A stretch of DNA of 64,000 bases from Streptomyces sp. AC555_RSS877 (GCF_019049245.1 NZ_JAGMUK010000030.1:124001-188000), one strand, 5' to 3'; numbered from the stretch's first letter, positions 1 to 10,978 are shown. Translations and numbers: made by a program. The notes: generated from the letters alone by a model not told the origin.

Positions 1-1005
1 GCGGCCTACGTACTGCGGCCCACCGACTGGGTGAAGCTCGTGACCGCGGCCGGCGAGGAGGCCCAGCGGGCCGACGCCGAGCGCGCCGACGAGGAGAGCC
101 GGGCCGAACTGGAGCGGCTGCGCGAGGAGCTCGACCGGGCCCGTGAGCACACGCGCACCGAGACGGAGCGGCTGCGCACCGAGCTGGACTCGGCCAAGAA
201 GGAAGCGGAGTCCCTGCACCGCAAGCTGCGCGCCGCCCTCAGCGACGTCAAGCGCGGCGAGGCGGCCCTGCGCAAATTGAACGCCGAGATGGAGACCGTA
301 CGCACGGACGGGCACGCCCAGTTGTCCGCCGCCGAGAGCGAGTCCCGGCGGCTCAAGGCGCGGCTCGGCGAGGCGGAGGCGGCCCTGGAGGCCACCCGCA
401 AGGCGGCCCGCGAGGGCCGCAGTGTCGAGGACATGCGGGTACGGCTGCTGCTCGACACCCTGCTCGACGCGACCCAAGGACTGCGCCGGGAGCTCGCGTT
501 GCCGCCGGTCTCCGTGCGGCCGGCCGAGACCGTGGACGCGGTCGAACCGGGACGTATGACCCCCAAGGACATCGCGGCACGGGCGTTGTCCGAGAACGAC
601 CCCGCGATCCTCGACCAGCTCCTCGCCCTGCCGCAGGCCCATCTGGTGGTCGACGGCTACAATGTCACCAAGACCGGCTATCCCCAAATGCCCCTGGAGA
701 AGCAGCGGTTGAGGCTCCTCGGCCAGCTCTCGCAGCTCGCCGCGCAGACCGGCGCCGAGGTGACGTGTGTCTTCGACGGGGCCGAACTGGCCGCGCCGGT
801 GCTGCTGGCGCCGCCGCGCGGGGTGCGGGTGCTGTTCTCCAAAGCGGGCGTCACCGCCGACGAGTTGATCCGCCAGCTGGTGCGCGCCGAGCCGCCGGGC
901 CGTCCGCTCATCGTCGCCTCGACCGACCGCGAGGTCGCCGACGGGGTGGCCCGGGCGGGGGCGCGCCCGATCGCTTCTGCGATGCTTCTCAAACGATTGT
1001 CCTGA
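1..1005 (+). CDS. NYN (YacP-like) domain protein with coiled coil, 5' partial
   Basis: The reading frame is open from base 1, so the true start lies upstream; the GTG at 31 is internal to a continuous protein sequence. The visible N-terminal half is rich in Glu, Arg and Ala heptads and should form a coiled coil. The C-terminal part carries a YacP-type NYN domain: LVVDGYNVTKTG (near base 645), then CVFDGAE (near 768) and ASTDREVADG (near 915). These are the acidic positions of the PIN-like RNase fold. The family is linked to RNA binding or cleavage in bacteria. A role in RNA processing is inferred from the fold; no substrate can be read from the sequence. Confidence 0.85.
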   Translation, partial: AAYVLRPTDWVKLVTAAGEEAQRADAERADEESRAELERLREELDRAREHTRTETERLRTELDSAKKEAESLHRKLRAALSDVKRGEAALRKLNAEMETVRTDGHAQLSAAESESRRLKARLGEAEAALEATRKAAREGRSVEDMRVRLLLDTLLDATQGLRRELALPPVSVRPAETVDAVEPGRMTPKDIAARALSENDPAILDQLLALPQAHLVVDGYNVTKTGYPQMPLEKQRLRLLGQLSQLAAQTGAEVTCVFDGAELAAPVLLAPPRGVRVLFSKAGVTADELIRQLVRAEPPGRPLIVASTDREVADGVARAGARPIASAMLLKRLS

Positions 1006-1132
1006 AGGTCAACCTGCGGGCCCTATGCCCGAATTGACGGAACTGTTACGCAACGTAGCGTCAAGCAAACATCACTGCATGTGAGTAGAGTGTAAAGAAT
1101 GCAGGGTGAGACGAGATTTTCCTCGTGAGGAT

Positions 1133-1162
1133 TTGAACTGATCACAAGAAGGTCACTAGGGT
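1133..1162 (+). promoter_or_regulatory. Candidate promoter for the first NlpC/P60 gene
   Basis: TTGAAC (1133-1138), an 18-nt spacer and TAGGGT (1157-1162) form a housekeeping-type streptomycete promoter. It would give a leader of about 45 nt ending in the AGGAG at 1201-1205 and the GTG at 1215. The leader is too short for a ydaO-type riboswitch. Confidence 0.5.
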
Positions 1163-1214
1163 CTGGCCTCGAACCTCCGAGCAGGTGATCACTCAAAAGA
1201 AGGAGTTCACCTCC

Positions 1215-2249
1215 GTGGCGTCCCACCGTCGACCCAAGCAGCCGAGCCGTGCACGCGTGACCGTGCTGACCACCGCAGCCGCCGCTGCCGTCGCCCTGAG
1301 CTCGCAGGCCGCGAATGCCGCGCCGAGCGAGAAGCCCAGCAAGGACGAGGTCAAGGCCAAGGTCGACAAGCTCTACGAAGAGGCCGAGCAGGCCACCGAG
1401 AAGCTCAACGGGGCCACGGAGAAGCAGGAGAAGCTCCAGAAGGAGATCTCCACCATCCAGGACAACGTCGCCCGCGGTCAGGAAGAGCTCAACGGGCTGC
1501 GCGACTCCATAGGCCTGGCGGCCGCCGCCCAGTACCGCACGGGCTCGATCGACTCCTCGGTCCAGCTGTTCCTCTCCTCGGACCCGGACGACTACCTGGA
1601 CAAGGCGTCGACCATGGACCAGCTGAGCGGTCAGCAGGTCGAGGCGCTGAAGAAGATCCAGGAGAAGCAGCGCGAGCTCGCCCAGGACCGCTCCGAGGCC
1701 TCCGAGAAGCTCAAGGATCTCGCGAGCACCCGCACCGAACTGGGCAAGAAGAAGAAGGAAGTCCAGAGCAAGCTCGCCGCGGCGCAGAAGCTCCTCAACA
1801 CCCTGACGGCCGCCGAGAAGGCCGCCCTGGCCGCCGAGGACGCCCGCGCCAGCCGCTCCGCCACCGAGCGCGTCGACCTCGGTGACGCCCCCGCCGGCTC
1901 CGGCCGGGCGATGGCAGCCTTCCAGGCCGCGCAGAGCCAGATCGGCAAGCCGTACGTCTACGGCGCCACCGGCACCGCCTCCTACGACTGCTCGGGCCTG
2001 ACCTCCTGGGCCTACGCCCAGGCCGGCGTCGGCATCCCGCGCACCTCGCAGGCCCAGGCCAACGCCGGCACGCGCATCTACTCGCAGAGCCAGCTCAAGG
2101 TCGGCGACCTCGTCATCTTCTACGGCGACCTGCACCACGTCGGCCTCTACGCGGGCAACGGCCAGGTGCTGCACGCCCCGCGCACCGGCACCGTCGTGCG
2201 CTACGAGTCGATCAACAACATGCCGTTCCAGTTCGGCGTCCGGATCTGA
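1215..2249 (+). CDS. Secreted NlpC/P60 peptidoglycan endopeptidase with N-terminal coiled coil
   Basis: This is a 344-residue exported cell-wall hydrolase. GTG 1215 is chosen because AGGAG sits 9 nt upstream; the in-frame GTG at 1185 has no ribosome site. Residues 1-35 form a signal peptide (basic start, Ala/Val core, AANAAPSE cleavage region). Residues about 45-210 are a long charged coiled coil. Residues about 230-344 are the NlpC/P60 domain, with Cys259 in YDCSGL and His308 in HHVGLY as catalytic residues. The family cleaves D-Glu-DAP bonds in stem peptides and usually acts in growth and septation. A close paralogue follows at 2490. Confidence 0.93.
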   Translation: MASHRRPKQPSRARVTVLTTAAAAAVALSSQAANAAPSEKPSKDEVKAKVDKLYEEAEQATEKLNGATEKQEKLQKEISTIQDNVARGQEELNGLRDSIGLAAAAQYRTGSIDSSVQLFLSSDPDDYLDKASTMDQLSGQQVEALKKIQEKQRELAQDRSEASEKLKDLASTRTELGKKKKEVQSKLAAAQKLLNTLTAAEKAALAAEDARASRSATERVDLGDAPAGSGRAMAAFQAAQSQIGKPYVYGATGTASYDCSGLTSWAYAQAGVGIPRTSQAQANAGTRIYSQSQLKVGDLVIFYGDLHHVGLYAGNGQVLHAPRTGTVVRYESINNMPFQFGVRI

Positions 2250-2356
2250 GGACCGGCAGACGGATCTGATCGTCTTCGGGACGGATCCGGTCACCACCAA
2301 GATCGGGACACCGCACCGCCCGTTCGGGCGAATCACGGCAACATGAACTGACCTCG

Positions 2357-2390
2357 CGCCCCGCCCATGACCTGCGTCTTGGGCGGGGCG
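2357..2390 (+). terminator. Hairpin terminator between the NlpC/P60 paralogues
   Basis: CGCCCCGCCC (2357-2366) and GGGCGGGGCG (2381-2390) form a perfect 10-bp GC stem with a 14-nt loop, followed by TCACTTTG. It lies downstream of the first hydrolase and suggests that the two paralogues are transcribed separately. Confidence 0.65.
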
Positions 2391-2489
2391 TCACTTTGTG
2401 CGCCCACGAAGGTCGTTGGTGGGACCCCCTGTCCGGGGCTACTGTCTGCCGCGTTTCCCTGTCCGCCAGCGGAAGGAGTGCGGCTTCCC

Positions 2490-3512
2490 GTGGGGTCCCA
2501 TCGCCGCCATGCACCGTCCGGGTTCGACCGGGGCGCCAGTGCAGCGCTCTGTGTCATGTCAGCCGTCGCCGCGGCCATCGGCGTCCTGCCGGCCACGTCG
2601 GCCGTCGCCGCGCCGCACGACGACACCCGTGCGGAGGTGGACCGCCTCTACGAGGAGGCGGAGCAGGCGACCGAGGCCTACAACAAGGCCGACGAGCGCG
2701 CCGACGACCTCCGTGAGGAGGTCGGCACCGCACAGGACGGCATCGCCCGGCAGCAGGAGCGCATCAACCGCATGCGGGAGGCTTTGGGTTCGCTCGCCGG
2801 CGCCCAGTACCGCTCCGGCGGCCTCGATCCCTCCCTCGCGCTGCTGTTCTCCGACGACCCGGACGACTACCTCGACAAGGCCTCCGTCCTCGACCGGATC
2901 ACCACACACCAAGCGGGCGAGCTCAAGGACCTCCAGGAGGCCATGCGCGTGCTCACCCAGGACCGCGCCGAGGCGGCGAGCAAGCTCGGCGAACTGGAGA
3001 AGAGCCGCAAGGCCGTCGCCTCCCACAAGCGGACCATCGAGAAGAAGCTCGCCAAGGCGCGCGCTCTCGTCAACGCCCTGCCGTCCGGCGAGCGCGACGC
3101 CTACGACCGGTCCTCCCGCTCCTCCCGCTCCGACATGCCCGACCTCGGCGGTGTCGTCCCGCCGTCCGCCCGTGCGGCGGCCGCGATCGCCGCCGCCCGC
3201 TCCGCGCTCGGCAAGCCGTACGTGTGGGGCGCCAACGGCCCCTCGGGCTTCGACTGTTCGGGCCTGATGCAGTGGTCGTACGGGCAGGCCGGTGTCTCCC
3301 TGCCGCGCACCTCGCAGGGCCAGCGCTACGCGGGCCGTCAGGTCCCGCTCTCCCAGGCCCAGCCGGGCGACCTGGTCACCTACCGGTCGGATGCCAGCCA
3401 TGTGGCGATGTACATGGGCAACGGCCAGGTGATCCACGCGCCCTATCCCGGGGCGCCCGTGCGCTACGACCCGGTGGGCATGATCCCGGGTGCGACCGTC
3501 ACCAGGGTCTGA
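2490..3512 (+). CDS. Secreted NlpC/P60 peptidoglycan endopeptidase, second paralogue
   Basis: This is a 340-residue paralogue of the protein encoded at 1215-2249 with the same architecture: signal peptide, coiled coil, then NlpC/P60 domain. GTG 2490 is chosen for GGAAGGAG at 2471-2478; the upstream in-frame ATG 2367 lies in the loop of a terminator hairpin. The signal peptide ends near TSAVAAPHD. The catalytic Cys256 lies in FDCSGL, and the His is in SHVAMYMG. The coiled coil shares the LYEEAEQATE motif with the first copy, which points to tandem duplication. Lipid-free export and wall remodelling are inferred from the family. Confidence 0.92.
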   Translation: MGSHRRHAPSGFDRGASAALCVMSAVAAAIGVLPATSAVAAPHDDTRAEVDRLYEEAEQATEAYNKADERADDLREEVGTAQDGIARQQERINRMREALGSLAGAQYRSGGLDPSLALLFSDDPDDYLDKASVLDRITTHQAGELKDLQEAMRVLTQDRAEAASKLGELEKSRKAVASHKRTIEKKLAKARALVNALPSGERDAYDRSSRSSRSDMPDLGGVVPPSARAAAAIAAARSALGKPYVWGANGPSGFDCSGLMQWSYGQAGVSLPRTSQGQRYAGRQVPLSQAQPGDLVTYRSDASHVAMYMGNGQVIHAPYPGAPVRYDPVGMIPGATVTRV

Positions 3513-3546
3513 CCAAGGGCCCGCGGGTCACCGTACGATCGGGAAC

Positions 3547-4740
3547 GTGGCTGGTCGAGGGCGGGCGTCGGGACGCGGAGTCGTCACGCTGTGTCTGTTG
3601 CTGCTCGTCGGCCTCGTGGGCTGCGGGGGGAAACCCGCCACCGACCGTGCGCAGGCCGACGTGCAGCGGGTCCTGGACCGGCGGGCGAGGGCGGTTCTGG
3701 ACCGCGACCGGGCGGCGTTCGTGAGGACGGGCGCGCAGAGCTGGTTCACGAACCTCACCGCGGTGCCGCTCGCCGACTGGTCCTACCGCGTCACCGCCGT
3801 GCACCGCAGGGGCGGTTCCGCCACCGCAGACGCCGAACTGCGGTACCGCGTCCAGGGCTACGACCGGGCCCCCGTCACCGTCGGCCGCACCCTCACCCTG
3901 AGCCTGGACGCGGGCGGGCAGTGGTACGTGGACGCCGAGCAGCCCGCGAAGAAGTCCGCCCAGCAACTGTGGGACCAGGGCGAGGTCCTGGCCGTACGGG
4001 GTGAGCACAGCCTGGTCCTCGGGGTCGGGCAGTCCGGCGAGCAACTGCACTCCTACGCGGACCTGGCGGACCGCGCCGTGCCGGCCGTGTCGGACGCGTG
4101 GGGCACCGGCTGGCCCCGGCAGGTCGTCGTGCTCGTGCCGAAGTCGCTTCAGGGTATGGCGGGGCTGCTGGGCTCACCCGCCTCCTCCTACCGCGGGATC
4201 GCGGCGGTCACCACCGGCGAGACGGGCGCTCCGGCGCAGGCGCCCGCGGACCGGATCATCGTCAACCCCGACGCGTACGGCGTCCTCGGCGTCGTCGGCA
4301 AGCAGGTCGTGCTCACCCACGAGACGACCCATGTCGCCACCCGCTCCGACACCACTCCCGCTACGCCCCTGTGGCTGTCCGAGGGGTACGCCGACTGGGT
4401 CGGTTACCGCGGCAGCGGGCGGACGCCGGTCCAGGCCGCGCCCGAACTGTGGGACGCCGTGACCGAGGGCAGGCCGCCGGCCGCGCTGCCGACCGACCGG
4501 GACTTCGGCTTCAGCGGCGACGCGGCCGGGCTCGCACGGGCCTACGAGGGAGGCTGGATGGCCTGCCGGATGATCGCCGAGCGCTGGGGCGAGGCGCGGC
4601 TGAAGGAGTTCTACAAGGCCGTGGGCGGGCACGAGAAGCGGGCGGGGGCGGTCGAGGACGCGATGAAGGAAGTCCTCGACACGACACCGGGGGAGTTCAC
4701 CGGGCAGTGGCGGCAGTATCTGCGGGATCAGCTGAGCTGA
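3547..4740 (+). CDS. Putative lipoprotein with zinc-metallopeptidase (HExxH...E) signature
   Basis: This is a 397-residue protein. GTG 3547 is chosen because a TACGAT -10 box (3534-3539) lies 7 nt upstream, giving a probably leaderless mRNA; the in-frame ATG 3490 would overlap the previous gene. The N-terminus is a lipoprotein signal with lipobox LVGC (Cys26). The middle has no fold I recognise. THETTHV (His258, His262) followed by LSEGYADW (Glu279) is the gluzincin zinc-binding layout of peptidase_MA-type domains. It is probably membrane-anchored outside the cell. The substrate is unknown, and a non-catalytic role cannot be excluded. Confidence 0.8.
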   Translation: MAGRGRASGRGVVTLCLLLLVGLVGCGGKPATDRAQADVQRVLDRRARAVLDRDRAAFVRTGAQSWFTNLTAVPLADWSYRVTAVHRRGGSATADAELRYRVQGYDRAPVTVGRTLTLSLDAGGQWYVDAEQPAKKSAQQLWDQGEVLAVRGEHSLVLGVGQSGEQLHSYADLADRAVPAVSDAWGTGWPRQVVVLVPKSLQGMAGLLGSPASSYRGIAAVTTGETGAPAQAPADRIIVNPDAYGVLGVVGKQVVLTHETTHVATRSDTTPATPLWLSEGYADWVGYRGSGRTPVQAAPELWDAVTEGRPPAALPTDRDFGFSGDAAGLARAYEGGWMACRMIAERWGEARLKEFYKAVGGHEKRAGAVEDAMKEVLDTTPGEFTGQWRQYLRDQLS

Positions 4741-4956
4741 TCGAGCTGTGCGACGGCTCCTTGAGCCAGGCAGGCTTGCCGCGCGCGTGGAGTCGTATGT
4801 CGACGGCACGCGCTCGGCCCGGCGGGTCGCCCCCGCCACCCGCAGCATGTCCACCCGGAACAGGTCGCCGGTGTCCCCGCCCGTACCGGCTTCCCGTACA
4901 GCATCGGGCGCGGGGCCGCGCTGATGCCCGGCTCGGTGCGCTGGTCGAGTCTGGGG

Positions 4957-6237
4957 TCAGGAGGAGGCGGACGTCTCCCTGGTGCGGGCGGTGTGATCGT
5001 CGGGGGCCTCGGCCGGGGCGGGCTTCGGCACCGTCGAGCGCCACAGCCGGCGGGCGGCGATGACGGCGGCGAGCACCAGCAGGCCGTTGCGGACGGCCAG
5101 CAGGGTGATACCGAGCGGGGTGCTCGTGACCACGTCCGCGAAGCGGTACGGGAACTCCAGGACCGTCACGAAGCACGCCACCAGCACCAGGCCGGCCGGC
5201 ACGCCCATCCGGCCGGCGCGGAAGCACAGGCAGACGGCCGCGACGCCGACCAGCCACACCATGTACTGCGGGCTGATGACCCGGCTGGTCACGGTGAACA
5301 TCAGCACCCCCACGAACGCCGCGTCGGCCGCCGTGTGTGCCTCGAACCGGGTCGCCACCAGCCGCCACAGCAGCAGCCAGCCGAAGGTCATGCCGGTCAG
5401 GGCCAGCGCGGCCGTGCTCACCACGTTCACCCACGGGCCGAGGAACTCGACCGAGCCGTAGTTGAGCAGCACCTGGCCGTCCCAGCCGTAGTGCCGGGCC
5501 ACGTGGAAGACCAAGGCGCCCAGGGACTCGACCTCGGTGCCCCGGTCGCGCTGGAAGGTCAGGAAGGCGAAGGCGCCGGGCATCGTGACGGCGAACAGCG
5601 CGGCGAGCAGGGCGACGGCCGCCACCGCCGACGTCCAGGCGCTGCGCCCCCGGACGCCCAGGAGCAGCAGCGCCGGCCACACCTTCAGCATCGCCGCGAA
5701 GCCCGCGAGGGCGCCCATCAGCCGGGGGTGCCGGGCACCCGCGAGCAGGGCGGCGACCGCGACCGCGGTCACCATCACGTCGTAGCGGGCGTAGACGGTG
5801 GGGCCGAGCAGCGGTACGCCGATCACCCACACCCAGGCACCACGCAGCCACCGGCCCGGGCGCACGCCCGCGTACAGCAGCAGGGACAGGGCGACCAGGT
5901 CGGCGAGGAAGGCGAGGACGAAGAAGGCGGACGCGTAGTCGAGGAAGGGGAGCAGGCCGGGGGAGAGGATCGCGAGGGCCGCGGCGGGCGGGTACTGCCA
6001 GGTGACGTCGTCCAGCGGAAACGTTCCGGTGCGCAGCACCTCGAACCAGCCCTGGTAGATGACGGAGACGTCACTGGTGACGTCCGGGCCCGGGAAGACG
6101 TACACCTTGAAGACGAAGAGCAGCAGCAACAGCCTGGTCAGGCCCCAGGTCGCCAGCAGCCACGGCAGAGACCGCCTTGTGCCCGTCGTCTCCACGTGAT
6201 CCCCTGCTCGTTCGATTTCCCGCCGTGAGGGGAACAT
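4957..6237 (-). CDS. Polytopic membrane glycosyltransferase (GT87/DUF2029-like)
   Basis: This is a 426-residue membrane protein with about ten hydrophobic segments. It resembles the polyprenol-phosphate-mannose-dependent glycosyltransferase 87 family, which adds sugars to lipoglycans or glycoproteins outside the membrane. ATG 6237 is chosen for AGGAGG 10 nt upstream; an internal GTG (VETTGT) near 6195 is possible. The first transmembrane segment (LLLLLFVFKVYVFPG) is followed by an acidic loop with PDVTSDV, the position of the catalytic Asp in GT-C enzymes. The C-terminal tail is soluble and ends in a Thr/Ser-rich stretch. It is divergent to the GT4 gene at 6317, so both may serve glycolipid assembly. 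Confidence 0.75.
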   Translation of the reverse strand: MFPSRREIERAGDHVETTGTRRSLPWLLATWGLTRLLLLLFVFKVYVFPGPDVTSDVSVIYQGWFEVLRTGTFPLDDVTWQYPPAAALAILSPGLLPFLDYASAFFVLAFLADLVALSLLLYAGVRPGRWLRGAWVWVIGVPLLGPTVYARYDVMVTAVAVAALLAGARHPRLMGALAGFAAMLKVWPALLLLGVRGRSAWTSAVAAVALLAALFAVTMPGAFAFLTFQRDRGTEVESLGALVFHVARHYGWDGQVLLNYGSVEFLGPWVNVVSTAALALTGMTFGWLLLWRLVATRFEAHTAADAAFVGVLMFTVTSRVISPQYMVWLVGVAAVCLCFRAGRMGVPAGLVLVACFVTVLEFPYRFADVVTSTPLGITLLAVRNGLLVLAAVIAARRLWRSTVPKPAPAEAPDDHTARTRETSASS

Positions 6238-6316
6238 GATGTCGTCCCCTCCTGTGAGCGTGCCACAAGGTGGCCGCGGACGGCTGTGAGCAGCCGGTTC
6301 GGTAGGGTCTGCGGCG

Positions 6317-7459
6317 ATGCACAAGACCCTGATCGTCACGAACGACTTCCCGCCGCGGCTGGGCGGCATCCAGGCGTTCCTGCACAACATGGCGCTCCGG
6401 CTCGACCCCGAGCGGCTCGTCGTCTACGCCTCCACCTGGAAGCGCGGCCGGGAGGGCGCCGAGGCGAGTGCCGCCTTCGACGCCGAGCAGCCCTTCACCG
6501 TCGTACGGGACTCCACGACGATGCTGCTGCCGACGCCCGCGGCGACCCGGCGGGCCGTCGGTCTGCTGCGCGAGCACGGGTGCACCTCGGTGTGGTTCGG
6601 GGCGGCGGCGCCGCTCGCTCTGATGGCGCCGGCGCTGCGGAAGGCGGGCGCCGAGCGGCTGGTGGCCACGACCCACGGGCACGAGGCCGGGTGGGCCCAG
6701 CTGCCCGCCGCGCGGCAGCTCCTGCGCCGGATCGGGGAGTCCACGGACACCATCACCTACCTCGGCGAGTACACGCGCTCGCGGATCGCCGCCGCGCTGA
6801 CGCCGGCCGCGGCCGGGCGGATGGTGCAGCTGCCGCCCGGGGTCGACGAGAAGACCTTCCACTCCGCCTCGGGCGGTGCCGAGGTCCGGGCCCGGCTCGG
6901 GCTGACCGAGCGGCCGGTGATCGTGTGCGTCTCGCGGCTCGTGCCGCGCAAGGGGCAGGACACGCTGATCCTCGCCATGCCCCGGATCCTGGCCGCCGAG
7001 CCGGACGCCGTGCTGCTGATCGTGGGCGGCGGGCCCTACGAGAAGGAGCTGCGCAGGCTCGCGCGGGAGACCCGGGTCGCCGGCTCGGTCCGCTTCACCG
7101 GCGCGGTGCCCTGGGCCGAGCTGCCCGCGCACTACGGCGCCGGTGACGTGTTCGCGATGCCGTGCCGGACCCGGCGGGGCGGACTCGACGTCGAAGGGCT
7201 CGGGATCGTCTACCTGGAGGCCTCCGCGACCGGCCTGCCCGTCGTCGCCGGTGACTCCGGCGGCGCCCCGGACGCCGTCCTCGACGGCGAGACCGGCTGG
7301 GTCGTGCGCGGCGGCTCCGCCGAGGAGGCCGCCGAGCGGATCCTCGTCCTCCTCCAGGACGCCGAGCTGCGCCGCCGGATGGGGGAACGGGGGCGGGCGT
7401 GGGTCGAGGAGAGGTGGCGGTGGGACCTGCTGGCGGAGAAGCTGAGGGCGTTGCTGTAG
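6317..7459 (+). CDS. GT4-family glycosyltransferase, PimC/PimB-like
   Basis: This is a 380-residue cytosolic GT-B retaining glycosyltransferase. The N-terminal donor/acceptor fold starts MHKTLIVTNDFPPRLGGIQ, with the GG acceptor loop typical of mannosyltransferases. The C-terminal Rossmann half has SRLVPRKGQD (phosphate binding) and EGLGIVYLEASATGLPVV, the EX7E motif. Actinobacterial relatives transfer mannose from GDP-mannose to phosphatidylinositol mannosides; the exact donor and acceptor cannot be fixed here. TAGGGT at 6303-6308 lies 8 nt before the ATG, so the transcript is probably leaderless. A membrane glycosyltransferase is divergent upstream. Confidence 0.85.
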   Translation: MHKTLIVTNDFPPRLGGIQAFLHNMALRLDPERLVVYASTWKRGREGAEASAAFDAEQPFTVVRDSTTMLLPTPAATRRAVGLLREHGCTSVWFGAAAPLALMAPALRKAGAERLVATTHGHEAGWAQLPAARQLLRRIGESTDTITYLGEYTRSRIAAALTPAAAGRMVQLPPGVDEKTFHSASGGAEVRARLGLTERPVIVCVSRLVPRKGQDTLILAMPRILAAEPDAVLLIVGGGPYEKELRRLARETRVAGSVRFTGAVPWAELPAHYGAGDVFAMPCRTRRGGLDVEGLGIVYLEASATGLPVVAGDSGGAPDAVLDGETGWVVRGGSAEEAAERILVLLQDAELRRRMGERGRAWVEERWRWDLLAEKLRALL

Positions 7460-7506
7460 CGGGACTCCCGGTTGGTGGTGCGCGACGCCTAGGCGGAGGG
7501 CGATAA

Positions 7507-9162
<1,656 letters not shown>

Positions 9163-9181
9163 CAGCCTGTCAGGGGCCTTG

Positions 9182-10978
9182 CTACTTCTGGTAGAGGGCC
9201 TCGATCTCGGACGCGTAGTCCTTCGCCACCACGTTGCGCTTGAGCTTCAGGGACGGCGTGAGGTGGCCCGACTCCTCCGTGAACTGGGAGGGCAGAATGC
9301 GGAACTTCCGCACCGATTCCGCCTTCGACACCGCGGCGTTGCCGTCGTCGATCGCCGACTGGATGGCGGCCAGCAGGTCCGCGTCCTCACGCAGCGACGC
9401 CGCGGTGCACGCCGCCGGTTTGCCGTGCTCGGCAGCCCAGCGGCCCAGGAACTCCTCGTCGACGGTCACCAGCGCGCCCACGAACGGCCGTCCGTCGCCG
9501 ACCACCATGCACTCCGCGACCAGCGCGTGCGCGCGGATACGGTCCTCGATCACGGCCGGCGCGACGTTCTTGCCGCCCGCCGTGACGATGATCTCCTTCT
9601 TGCGGCCGGTGATCCGGAGGTAGCCGTCCTCGTCGAGGGTGCCGATGTCACCGGTGTGGAACCAGCCGTCGGCCAGCGCCTCGGCGGTCGCGCCGGGGTT
9701 GTTCCAGTACTCCTTGAACAGGTGCTCGCCGTGCAGCAGCACCTCCCCGTCGTCCGCGATCCTGACGACCGATCCGGGCAGCGGCTGGCCGACGGTGCCG
9801 ATCTTCTGGCGGTCCCAGGGGTTGAACGCGGTCGCGGCACAGGACTCGGTCAGGCCGTAGCCCTCCAGGACCGTGAAGCCGATGCCGCGGAAGAAGTGCC
9901 CCAGGCGTTCGCCCAGCGGGGCGCCGCCGGAGATGGCGAACTCGCCCTTGCCGCCCAGCACCGCGCGCAGCTTGCTGTAGACGAGCTTGTCGAAGGTCCT
10001 GTGCTTGATCTTCAGACCCAGCGACGGGCCCGACGGGGTGTCCAGCGCCTTGCTGTACGCGATCGCGGTGTCCGCGGCCTTGTCGAAGATCTTGCCCTTG
10101 CCGTCCGCCTGCGCCTTGGCGCGGGCCGAGTTGTAGACCTTCTCGAAGACGCGCGGGACGCCGAGGATCAGGGTCGGCCGGAAGGACGCCAGCTCGTCGG
10201 TGAGGTTCTTGATGTCGGGCACCAGGCCCAGCTTGATCGGCGCCATCATCGGCGCGACCTGCACGAGCCGTCCGAAGACGTGCGCGAGCGGCAGGAACAG
10301 CAGGACGCTGCACTCACCGCTGCGGAAGAGAGGGCGCAGGCGCTCCACGATGTTCCCGCACTCGGCGAAGAAGCTGCGGTGCGTGAGCACACAGCCCTTG
10401 GGCCGGCCGGTCGTGCCCGACGTGTAGACGATGGTCGCCGGGTCGTCCGCCTTGGCCTGCGAACTGCGCTCCTCGACCGTCTCGTCGGAGACGTCCTGGC
10501 CCAGGCGCCCCAGCTCCTCCAGGGCACCGGCCTCGATCTGCCAGACGTGCTTGAGGGCGGGCAGGCTGTCGCGCACCGACTCGACGGCGGCCGTGTGGTT
10601 GTCGAGCTCGACGACGCAGGCGGTGGCCCCCGAGTCGCTGAGGATCCACTGGACCTGCTCGGCCGAGCTGGTCTCGTACACCGGCACGGTGACCGCGCCC
10701 GCGCACCAGATCGCGAAGTCGAGGAGGGTCCACTCGTACCGCGTGCGGGACATCAGGCCGACCCGGTCGCCGGGCTGGACGCCGGAGGCGATGAGCCCCT
10801 TGGCGGCCGCGTGCACCTCGGCGAGGAAGGCGGTGGCCGTCACGTCCTGCCAGGCACCGCCGACCTTGCGGGCGATCACGGCGGCGTCCGGATGCTGCGA
10901 GGCGTTTCTCCGGACGATGTCGGTGAGATTGCCGTCCGCAGGGACCTCGTACAAAGCCGGAAGGCTGAACTCGCGCAA
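9182..10978 (-). CDS. Long-chain fatty-acid-CoA ligase (AMP-forming, FadD15-like)
   Basis: This 598-residue ANL-superfamily enzyme activates fatty acids to acyl-CoA through an acyl-AMP intermediate. Motifs in order are IVYTSGTTGRPKG (AMP-binding P-loop), GYGLTESCAA (A5), WFHTGDIG and ITGRKKEIIVTAGGKN (A8/linker). The start is TTG at 10978, supported by GAGGAG (complement of 10987-10992) 8 nt upstream. The ATG just upstream is out of frame. The 317-bp divergent region towards the metallophosphoesterase holds a palindrome that could regulate this gene. The neighbouring cholesterol oxidase suggests a lipid-use context, which is inference. Confidence 0.92.
   Translation of the reverse strand: MREFSLPALYEVPADGNLTDIVRRNASQHPDAAVIARKVGGAWQDVTATAFLAEVHAAAKGLIASGVQPGDRVGLMSRTRYEWTLLDFAIWCAGAVTVPVYETSSAEQVQWILSDSGATACVVELDNHTAAVESVRDSLPALKHVWQIEAGALEELGRLGQDVSDETVEERSSQAKADDPATIVYTSGTTGRPKGCVLTHRSFFAECGNIVERLRPLFRSGECSVLLFLPLAHVFGRLVQVAPMMAPIKLGLVPDIKNLTDELASFRPTLILGVPRVFEKVYNSARAKAQADGKGKIFDKAADTAIAYSKALDTPSGPSLGLKIKHRTFDKLVYSKLRAVLGGKGEFAISGGAPLGERLGHFFRGIGFTVLEGYGLTESCAATAFNPWDRQKIGTVGQPLPGSVVRIADDGEVLLHGEHLFKEYWNNPGATAEALADGWFHTGDIGTLDEDGYLRITGRKKEIIVTAGGKNVAPAVIEDRIRAHALVAECMVVGDGRPFVGALVTVDEEFLGRWAAEHGKPAACTAASLREDADLLAAIQSAIDDGNAAVSKAESVRKFRILPSQFTEESGHLTPSLKLKRNVVAKDYASEIEALYQK

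Noticed and set aside
1006..1214. ydaO (c-di-AMP) riboswitch upstream of the wall hydrolase, as found before some Streptomyces cell-wall genes
   Set aside because: The predicted leader is about 45 nt and the full gap lacks the conserved ydaO core; an ordinary promoter explains the region.
4741..4956. Possible decayed gene between the lipoprotein and the GT87-like gene
   Set aside because: The sequence translates to Pro/Arg/Ser-rich fragments in all frames and no family is recognisable; I cannot support a pseudogene.
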